5,299 bases of DNA from Methanoregulaceae archaeon UBA288 (GTDB lineage: Archaea > Halobacteriota > Methanomicrobia > Methanomicrobiales > Methanospirillaceae), in the NCBI GenBank assembly GCA_002495225.1, contig DAEF01000095.1, forward strand, positions 232 to 5,530, read 5' to 3'. Below, piece after piece: positions 1-4,713 of this stretch (the first letter of the stretch is position 1; the number at the start of each line of letters is the position of its first letter). A model generated the notes under the pieces. That model worked only from the letters and a program-made list of their open reading frames with translations. It was not told the DNA's origin and did no database searches. Both the position numbers and the translations under genes were made by a program.

Positions 1-78
1 GTCCTCGCCCGCCTGCACGAACCGGAGGGCGATGCCAAGACCCTGCCCGCCGGTTCCACCGATTACTCCAATCTTCAT
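1..78 (-). CDS. npdG: F420H2:NADP oxidoreductase (F420-dependent NADP reductase), N-terminal 26 residues only
   Basis: The gene starts with ATG at 78 and runs off the left edge, so only 26 residues are visible. They form a first beta strand followed by a GGTGGQG nucleotide-binding loop (residues 7-13) and the start of a helix (LGIALRF). The GGTGxQGxGxALR pattern is characteristic of the F420-dependent NADP reductase family in methanogens, whose members are roughly 220 residues long. The family moves hydride between NADPH and the deazaflavin F420 in the cytoplasm. A strong GAGGTGA ribosome site precedes the start. It lies 48 nt downstream of SDR1 and is probably the third gene of the adh operon, where it would convert NADPH from alcohol oxidation into F420H2. 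Another Rossmann-fold protein cannot be excluded from so short a fragment, but the motif and the neighbouring NADP-type alcohol dehydrogenase both support the call. Confidence 0.8.
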   Translation of the reverse strand, partial: MKIGVIGGTGGQGLGIALRFVQAGED

Positions 79-83
79 TGTTT

Positions 84-90
84 TCACCTC
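84..90 (-). promoter_or_regulatory. Ribosome binding site of npdG
   Basis: On the minus strand GAGGTGA ends 5 nt before the ATG. It is a near-complete match to the complement of the archaeal 16S rRNA 3' end and fixes the start of the truncated gene. Confidence 0.85.
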
Positions 91-126
91 ATTCCTTGAT
101 GCTGTCTGTTCTCTCCGGGCCCCAGA

Positions 127-888
127 TCACATCGCGGTGTAGCCGCCGTCGACGACCGTGACCGTGCCGGTGGTGTAGGACGCCTCGTCGCTCGCCAGGT
201 AGACGATTGCCGCGTTCAGCTCGCCGTCGCGCCCGTTCCGCTTCAACGGGACCATCGCGTTCACGTACTCCTGCCACTGCGGGGACGAGAGCACCTCCTT
301 CGTCAGCGGCGTCGGGAAGAACCCGGGGCAGATCGCGTTGCAGGTCACGTTGTACTGGGCCATCTCCACCGCGATCTGTCGCGTCAGGTTGACCACGCCG
401 CCCTTCGCGGCCTGGTACCCGACCGTCGACGCCGTGGCGCCGACCAGGCCGTACATCGAGGCCGTGTTGATGATCCGGCCGTAGTTGTTTCTGGCCATCA
501 CCCTGCCGAACTCGCGTGCCACCTTGAAGACTGCCGTCAAATCAACGGCGACCGTCGATTCCCAGCCATCGTCCGGGTACTCCAGGAACGGCGCCATGTG
601 GGCATTGCCCGCGTTGTTCAGCAGGATGTCCACCTTGCCGTACTCCCTGACGATCTCCTGCACCGCGTTCTTGATCGACTCGGTGCTCGTGACGTCGCAC
701 TGCACCGGCAGGCAGCGGACGCCGAGGGCGCGGATCTCGTTCGCGACCTCCTCGAGCTTCTCTTTCCGCCGGGCCATGATTGCCAAGTCCGCGCCCTGGC
801 CCGCGAGGGCCTTGGCCATCTGTACGCCGATACCGGACGAGGCGCCCGATACGACCGCCACCCGTCCGTGCAGATCAAACATTGCCAT
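127..888 (-). CDS. SDR1: classical short-chain dehydrogenase/reductase, FabG / gluconate-5-dehydrogenase-like
   Basis: This 253-residue protein has the usual length of a classical SDR and would be a soluble NAD(P)-dependent alcohol/ketone oxidoreductase. Visible motifs are the cofactor loop GASSGIG (15-21), an Arg pair after beta-2 (R40-R41) that usually indicates NADP(H), an Asp before the adenine pocket (CDV, D65), NNAG (91-94), catalytic Ser144, and the YxxxK pair Tyr158/Lys162. The position usually held by the helix-4 Asn of the catalytic tetrad is Asp116 (VDLTAVF). The end, VDGGYTAM, is a typical SDR C-terminus. The sequence resembles the gluconate-5-dehydrogenase/3-oxoacyl reductase branch, but the substrate cannot be read from it. 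The gene lies 37 nt after adh and 48 nt before npdG, probably in the same transcript. The start at 888 is preferred over Met3 because GGAG sits 8 nt upstream. Confidence 0.92.
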   Translation of the reverse strand: MAMFDLHGRVAVVSGASSGIGVQMAKALAGQGADLAIMARRKEKLEEVANEIRALGVRCLPVQCDVTSTESIKNAVQEIVREYGKVDILLNNAGNAHMAPFLEYPDDGWESTVAVDLTAVFKVAREFGRVMARNNYGRIINTASMYGLVGATASTVGYQAAKGGVVNLTRQIAVEMAQYNVTCNAICPGFFPTPLTKEVLSSPQWQEYVNAMVPLKRNGRDGELNAAIVYLASDEASYTTGTVTVVDGGYTAM

Positions 889-896
889 GTTGAATT

Positions 897-900
897 CTCC
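897..900 (-). promoter_or_regulatory. Ribosome binding site of SDR1
   Basis: GGAG on the minus strand lies 8 nt before the ATG at 888. For the alternative start at Met3 (882) the spacing would be 14 nt, so this site decides the start. Confidence 0.7.
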
Positions 901-925
901 GTGTTTCCTTTCTGTTCGTCTGGCG

Positions 926-1987
926 CTACTCGAGGATCACCGCGGGTTTGATCAGGTCCTTCGGCTTCTCGTGCATCAGGATCAGGGCCTCTTCGATGTC
1001 CGCGAAGTTCGTAAAGCGGTGAGTGATCAGCCTGGACGGGTCGATCCGTCCGTACTTGACGAGCGCGGCCATCCGCTCCATCCTCGCCCGGCCCCCGGGG
1101 CAGAGCCCGCCGCGGATCGTCTTGTCGCCGAGGCCGCCGCCCCAGGCTCCGAGCGGGATCGGGATGCTCTCCGCGTGCTCCATGACGTTCACGTTCCCGA
1201 GGGTGCCGCCGGGCTTGAGCACCTGGACAGCCTGGCCGATGATGCTGACGTCCCCGCCGGCCGTGACGGCCGAGTCCACGCCCTCGCCGTCGGTCAGGTC
1301 CAAGATCTGCTGGACGGTGTCACCGTTGTGGTAGTCGATGATCTCCGTCGCCCCGTACTCGCGGGCGACCCTCACCGCGTTTGGCCGGGAGCCGACGGCG
1401 AGGATCCGGGCCGCGCCCAGGAGGTTCGCGCCGGCAACGCCCATCAACCCCACGGGCCCGATGCCGAAGACGGCGACGGTGGACCCGAGCTTGACGTCCG
1501 CGAGTTCGGCCCCGTAGAAGCCCGTGGTCATCATGTCGCCGATCATGACGGCCTGCTCGAGGGAGATGCCGGTTGGCAGGTGCGCGAGGTTGGCATCCGC
1601 GTCGTTGACGTGGAAGTACTCGGCGAAGACCCCGTCCTTGGCCGTGCAGAACGGCATCCCCGAGCACATCCCGTCGCAGTGCTGGGCAAAGCCCCGCTGG
1701 GCTGGGACGCGTCCGAAGGTCGGCGTGATCGCCGGCACGATGACCCGATCCCCGACCGAGAAGTCGGACACCTCGCTCCCGACCTCGTCGACGACGCCGA
1801 CGGCCTCGTGGCCCATGATCCGGTCCGGGGGCATATAGTCGCCCAGGTCGCCCCAGATCATGTGGATCTCGGAGGTGCAGGGAGCGAACGCGAGCGGCCG
1901 GACGATCGCATCACGGGCTCCTGCTTTCGGCCTGGCCTTCTCGACCCAGCCCACCTGTCCCTTGCCTGTCCTGGCTAGACCTTTCAT
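926..1987 (-). CDS. adh: NADP-dependent zinc-type secondary alcohol dehydrogenase (T. brockii ADH type)
   Basis: At 353 residues this is nearly collinear with the 352-residue NADP-dependent secondary alcohol dehydrogenases of Thermoanaerobacter brockii and Clostridium beijerinckii. It starts with MKG and ends in KPKDLIKPAVILE. The catalytic zinc ligands Cys37, His60, Glu61 and Asp151 are present, as are Ser39, the Rossmann loop GIGPVG (175-180), and the NADP-binding GSRP (199-202) with Tyr219. The enzyme interconverts secondary alcohols and ketones (for example 2-propanol/acetone), and some relatives also act on primary alcohols. Two pocket positions differ from my recollection of the T. brockii protein: Trp110 is Met111 and Tyr267 is Val268, while Leu295-Cys296 is kept. 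It is the first gene of a probable operon with SDR1 and npdG. I see no ribosome site before the ATG, but a TATA box sits about 33 nt upstream, which suggests near-leaderless translation. Oxidation of alcohol for methanogenesis is inferred from the F420 reductase next door. Confidence 0.95.
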   Translation of the reverse strand: MKGLARTGKGQVGWVEKARPKAGARDAIVRPLAFAPCTSEIHMIWGDLGDYMPPDRIMGHEAVGVVDEVGSEVSDFSVGDRVIVPAITPTFGRVPAQRGFAQHCDGMCSGMPFCTAKDGVFAEYFHVNDADANLAHLPTGISLEQAVMIGDMMTTGFYGAELADVKLGSTVAVFGIGPVGLMGVAGANLLGAARILAVGSRPNAVRVAREYGATEIIDYHNGDTVQQILDLTDGEGVDSAVTAGGDVSIIGQAVQVLKPGGTLGNVNVMEHAESIPIPLGAWGGGLGDKTIRGGLCPGGRARMERMAALVKYGRIDPSRLITHRFTNFADIEEALILMHEKPKDLIKPAVILE

Positions 1988-2015
1988 ACGATGAAGAACT
2001 CGAGGTCAACCCCCC

Positions 2016-2031
2016 TTATAGATTTGTTTTA
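2016..2031 (-). promoter_or_regulatory. Probable archaeal promoter (BRE plus TATA box) of the adh operon
   Basis: On the minus strand an A-rich stretch (AAAACAA) is followed by ATCTATAA, a BRE/TATA-like arrangement centred about 33 nt before the adh ATG. With the usual archaeal spacing of about 25-27 nt from TATA centre to transcription start, the mRNA would begin only a few nucleotides before the ATG. This agrees with the lack of a ribosome site there. Confidence 0.55.
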
Positions 2032-2032
2032 C

Positions 2033-2044
2033 CGATTATCGCTG
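2033..2044 (-). repeat. 12-bp direct repeat, copy A (CAGCGATAATCG), possible operator
   Basis: On the minus strand CAGCGATAATCG lies immediately upstream of the adh BRE/TATA and is repeated exactly at 2185-2196 in the same orientation. It contains the dyad CGAT-A-ATCG. An 8-bp companion word (CAATGACG, 2050-2057) lies 5 bp away and also recurs near copy B. The position just upstream of the BRE would suit an activator site. Binding by the neighbouring regulator is inference. Confidence 0.4.
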
Positions 2045-2118
2045 GCACGCGTCATTGATATGCCGGCGCGCACCCCCTTCAATCCGATCGATCGAGGTCT
2101 CTCTCGTTTTCTCTCATC

Positions 2119-2130
2119 CGTTTATAAACG
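2119..2130. promoter_or_regulatory. Perfect 12-bp palindrome containing a TATA-like core
   Basis: CGTTTATAAACG is fully self-complementary and its core TTTATAAA resembles an archaeal TATA box on both strands. On the minus strand it could be a second, distal adh promoter with a leader of roughly 110 nt. On the plus strand there is no credible gene for it to serve. It could equally be a protein-binding site. Confidence 0.35.
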
Positions 2131-2184
2131 AATGCGACCTTTCGAACGAGACGTGCAGATCGATATGGCCAGACGTCATTGTAT

Positions 2185-2196
2185 CGATTATCGCTG
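2185..2196 (-). repeat. 12-bp direct repeat, copy B (CAGCGATAATCG), overlapping the regulator stop codon
   Basis: This is an exact copy of the motif at 2033-2044, in the same orientation, 152 bp further upstream of adh. It overlaps the last codons and the TAA of the regulator gene. The companion word CAATGACG follows at 2174-2181 after 3 bp, so the two words occur in the opposite order from copy A. Confidence 0.4.
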
Positions 2197-3576
2197 ATGC
2201 TCCATCTCTTCCCAGCGCTCAGCCTCGGAGGAGGTCGCCAGCGCCCCTGAATTCCTGAGCTCGTCCGAGACGTCGATCATGAAAGAGGCGAGCTCGCCCG
2301 AGGGCAAACGGAACAGGTAGTGCCAGACCCAGGGGCCGGACCCCTTCCGGTACTGGAGGGGCGGGAGGAAGACCGGGGTGTCCGAGCGCAGGACGGCCGC
2401 CCCCCTCTCCCGCAGCTCGCGGTCGGCGAGATCGGGGTAGATCTCGTATACGCTCCTGCCGACGATCTCGTCTTTCGTGACCGCGAGGATCTCTTCGGCC
2501 GCCCGGTTGAGGTCCTTGAAGACGAAGTCGTCGCCCTCGCGGATCGTCTCGTAGACGATCATGCCGTTCGCAGCGTTCTCGAAGAACGAACGGTACCGCG
2601 TCTCCCTGAAGGTCAGGTCTTTGCGCTCGCGACGGTCCCTCGTGATGTCCTTGAAGAGGATGGCGAACTCGCCCGGCGGGCCGCCCCCGTCGCGGCGCAG
2701 GGGGGTGAAGACCACGTCGAAGTAGGCCACGCCTGCCTTCGTGCTCGGGATCTGCTCCTGTTTCATGCGGTCGAAGTCGCAGGCGAGTTCGAGCTCGGCC
2801 GCGATCCCCTTCGCGATCAGTCCCTCCAGCGTCCCCGGCGAGCAGGCAAGGCTGAAGATGCTCGAGGCGCTCAGCTGCTCGAAGGTCCGCAGCCCGAATA
2901 AGCGGAGCGAGGCGCGGTTCGCATTGAGGATGGTCCCGTCGGCGTCGAAGATCACGATCCCGCTCGGGACCGTCTCAAAGAGGGTGGCAAACTTCCGCTC
3001 CGAGTTCCTCAGGGCGGTCTCCGCCTTCTTCAGGGGCGTGAGATCCCGGAGGCTGACCATGATGCCGGGCCGGCCGGCAGGAGAGACGATCGGCGCGAAG
3101 TCGACGAGGTAAATCCGGTTCGTTTGCTCGTCGATCAGCTGTATCTCGTCGAGGTACGTCTCCGATCGGCGTACCCGCTCGATGTTCCGCCGGACCGAGG
3201 GCTCGGAGAAGACGGGGAGGTCGAGGTCGAAGAGCGGGGCGCCGACCAGGTTTCGGCCCGGATGGATGCCGAGCGTGGCGACGAAGCTCGCGTTCACCAT
3301 GCTGATCTCCAGGTCGGCGTCCAGGATCACGAGCGCGTTCGGGAGGCGGTCGATGACCTCGGGCAGGGGCAGGCGCCGGGTTCTCCGGTAGAGCTTCTTC
3401 TGGCCGAACCGCTCCATGCTCACGTCGCCGCTTGAGGCCAGGAGCTCGAGGTACTTCGCGGCGGAGATGCGGGTGATGCCGAGCTCGCGCGCGACGGCCG
3501 TCACAGTCAGGCCCGTGGCTGAATGCGCGTCGAGCAGGGCCGTGATCCGGCCGAATTGCTCCCGGTACTCATGCAT
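2188..3576 (-). CDS. One-component regulator: N-terminal winged helix-turn-helix plus three PAS domains
   Basis: The 462-residue cytoplasmic protein begins with a winged helix-turn-helix (about residues 5-66; recognition region ELGITRISAAKYLELL, then a wing ending in KKLYRR). Three PAS domains follow: PAS1 at about 74-185 (ALVILDADLEISMVNASF), PAS2 at about 193-318 (SGIVIFDADGTILNANRASL) and PAS3 at about 325-440 (GMIVYETIREGDDFVFKDLN). The tail after 440 is short and acidic. I see no histidine kinase, receiver, GGDEF or membrane segment, so it looks like a sensor that binds DNA directly. This layout is common in Methanomicrobiales genomes, usually without a known ligand. The start has a modest AGGA site about 5 nt upstream. 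The gene lies between SDR2 and the adh operon on the same strand, 200 bp before adh, so control of alcohol oxidation is a fair guess but unproven. Confidence 0.88.
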   Translation of the reverse strand: MHEYREQFGRITALLDAHSATGLTVTAVARELGITRISAAKYLELLASSGDVSMERFGQKKLYRRTRRLPLPEVIDRLPNALVILDADLEISMVNASFVATLGIHPGRNLVGAPLFDLDLPVFSEPSVRRNIERVRRSETYLDEIQLIDEQTNRIYLVDFAPIVSPAGRPGIMVSLRDLTPLKKAETALRNSERKFATLFETVPSGIVIFDADGTILNANRASLRLFGLRTFEQLSASSIFSLACSPGTLEGLIAKGIAAELELACDFDRMKQEQIPSTKAGVAYFDVVFTPLRRDGGGPPGEFAILFKDITRDRRERKDLTFRETRYRSFFENAANGMIVYETIREGDDFVFKDLNRAAEEILAVTKDEIVGRSVYEIYPDLADRELRERGAAVLRSDTPVFLPPLQYRKGSGPWVWHYLFRLPSGELASFMIDVSDELRNSGALATSSEAERWEEMEHQR

Positions 3577-3672
3577 GGCGATCCTTCATCCGGCAGTGTC
3601 CCTCCAGAACTGTGCTTTGAAGAACCATGTTCCTGTCGGGCCGGTGAACCGTAAAGGAGAGTGGGGACGCGG

Positions 3673-3708
3673 GGGCTGGAGAGGAGGTGGCCACCCGCTC
3701 TCCGGCCC
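3673..3708 (-). other. Inverted repeat (GC-rich hairpin) after SDR2, possible 3'-end or processing element
   Basis: The arms 3673-3683 and 3698-3708 are 11 bp long and pair throughout if one G-U (or T/G) position is allowed. The 14-nt loop contains a second palindrome, GGTGGCCACC. The structure begins 17 nt past the SDR2 stop. No T-run follows it on the minus strand, so it is not a bacterial-type intrinsic terminator. In an archaeon it could stabilise the SDR2 mRNA 3' end or separate SDR2 from the regulator transcript. The rest of 3577-3724 shows no convincing TATA box for the regulator. Confidence 0.4.
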
Positions 3709-3724
3709 GTGCACGGCGGCGCGT

Positions 3725-4483
3725 TCAGTACGCGGTCCAGCCGGAGTCCGCCACCAGGGTCGCCCCGTTCACGAAGCTCGAGTCGTCCGAGGCCAGGAAG
3801 AGGGCCACCCTGGCGATCTCGTCCGCCTCGCCCATCCGCGGGTTGGTGGCCATGCCGGCTCCGCAGAGCGCCCCGCCCTCGGGGTCGAACTGCAGGCCCT
3901 GGGTGATCTCGGTGTTGACACCGCCGGGTGCGATGATGTTCGACCGGATGCCCTTCCTGGCGTACATGTGCCCAACGTTCTTGGCCAGGCCGATCACGCC
4001 GTGCTTCGAGGCCGTGTACGCTGCCCCGGCACGGCACCCGTGGAGTCCGCCGATCGAGGCGACCGTGACGAAGACGCCCCTTCCCTGCTCGAGGAAGTGC
4101 GGGATGGCGGCCCGCATCATCCGCATCGGCCCCGTCAGGTTCACGTCGAGGATCGAGTTCCAGAGCTGGTCGTCCACATCGCCGACCGGGGCCATCCGGT
4201 CCATCAGCCCTGCATTGTTGACGACAATATCGAGGCGGCCGTACTTCTCGATGGCCGTGTTGACCGCGTTCCTGACGTCCTCCTCCTTTGCGACGTCGCC
4301 GGAGAGGGCGAGGACCTTGCCGCCTTCGCGGGCCACCTCGTCGATGAAGGACAGCAGTTTCTCTCTCCTCCTCGCGATGGCGATGACGGTCGCGCCCTCC
4401 TGCGTGAAGAGTCTCGTGATGGCGGCACCCATGCCGGAGCTCGCTCCGGTCACGATGGCAACTTTGTTGTCGAGTTTTCCCAT
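3725..4483 (-). CDS. SDR2: classical short-chain dehydrogenase/reductase, substrate unknown
   Basis: This 252-residue protein is a complete classical SDR. It has TGASSGMG (12-19) as cofactor loop, an Arg run after beta-2 (R38-R40) pointing to NADP(H), GDV (62-64) at the adenine pocket, NNAG (89-92), and the full catalytic tetrad Asn115, Ser143, Tyr156 and Lys160. Residues 183-198 (IIAPGGVNTEITQGLQ) form the usual PG segment leading into the substrate lid, and the C-terminus is DSGWTAY. It is clearly a different SDR from SDR1, not a recent duplicate: the substrate-lid regions (about 190-220) differ in sequence and length. The start at 4483 is supported by AGAGGA about 7 nt upstream. It lies upstream of the regulator on the same strand. 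The 5' side faces an insertion sequence, and no good TATA box is visible between the two, so its promoter may be weak, unusual or disturbed. Its substrate cannot be predicted. Confidence 0.92.
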   Translation of the reverse strand: MGKLDNKVAIVTGASSGMGAAITRLFTQEGATVIAIARRREKLLSFIDEVAREGGKVLALSGDVAKEEDVRNAVNTAIEKYGRLDIVVNNAGLMDRMAPVGDVDDQLWNSILDVNLTGPMRMMRAAIPHFLEQGRGVFVTVASIGGLHGCRAGAAYTASKHGVIGLAKNVGHMYARKGIRSNIIAPGGVNTEITQGLQFDPEGGALCGAGMATNPRMGEADEIARVALFLASDDSSFVNGATLVADSGWTAY

Positions 4484-4664
4484 GATGGTTCCTCTGGGGT
4501 GTGTCGACTCGCACTCATACCGCGGCCCCGGCAGGGCTGGCCCCTGTCATGGCCCCCGCGTCGAATGCCGTCGAACTGGCACATCGTCCGGATCCTGGGT
4601 CCGATAGGAGTCCGAGTGGTCTTCCCGTCGGTCCTGGACCAGATTCCGACAGTCAATAAGACAA
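4484..4664. other. Gene-less spacer between SDR2 and the insertion sequence
   Basis: I see no credible gene in these 181 bases. They are GC-rich, without a clear TATA element for SDR2 apart from AT-rich sequence at the far end (about 4650-4664). Small features are three GTCCG words (4586, 4599, 4610), an inverted repeat GGTCC-T-GGACC (4630-4640), and a 5-bp-arm repeat CAGGG/CCCTG (4532-4546). None is strong enough to call as an operator. Confidence 0.5.
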
Positions 4665-4690
4665 GGGTATAGTGTCATTTTAACCACCAA
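4665..4690 (+). repeat. Candidate left terminal inverted repeat of the insertion sequence
   Basis: GGGTATAGTGTCATTTTAAC and a few following bases lie between the host spacer and the transposase leader, where the left end is expected. The partner end is not in the window, so both extent and identity are provisional. The segment also holds AT-rich words (GTATAG, TTTTAA) that could serve as promoter elements for the transposase. Confidence 0.4.
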
Positions 4691-4710
4691 CTCCTACCAT
4701 TTAGGAGGGG
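4691..4710 (+). promoter_or_regulatory. Transposase ribosome site inside a small hairpin
   Basis: The ribosome site AGGAGG (4703-4708) lies 5 nt before the ATG. CTCCTA (4691-4696) pairs exactly with TAGGAG (4702-4707) across a 5-nt loop, so most of the ribosome site is buried in a 6-bp stem when the leader is transcribed. This would lower transposase translation. Confidence 0.55.
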
Positions 4711-4713
4711 TTC

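Noticed and set aside
485..1978. 497-codon open frame on the plus strand
   Set aside because: It runs antisense across SDR1 and adh, both of which match known families end to end. Long antisense frames are expected in GC-rich DNA, and its product has no recognisable domain and a low-complexity composition.
1991..2258. Small plus-strand frames (68 and 67 codons) in the adh upstream region
   Set aside because: Neither has a convincing ribosome site or recognisable motif. They overlap the adh promoter region and the regulator's 3' end.
3507..4514. 335-codon minus-strand frame overlapping SDR2
   Set aside because: A shifted frame of the SDR2 region, with Arg/Gly/His-rich low-complexity translation and no family match.
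4586..4640. Three GTCCG words and a GGTCC-T-GGACC inverted repeat upstream of SDR2
   Set aside because: The words are short, unevenly spaced (13 and 11 bp) and unsurprising in GC-rich DNA, so I do not call an operator.
3416..4672. 418-codon plus-strand frame (and the overlapping 306-codon frame at 3687-4607)
   Set aside because: Antisense shadow of SDR2 and the start of the regulator. SDR2 has complete catalytic motifs and a ribosome site on the opposite strand.
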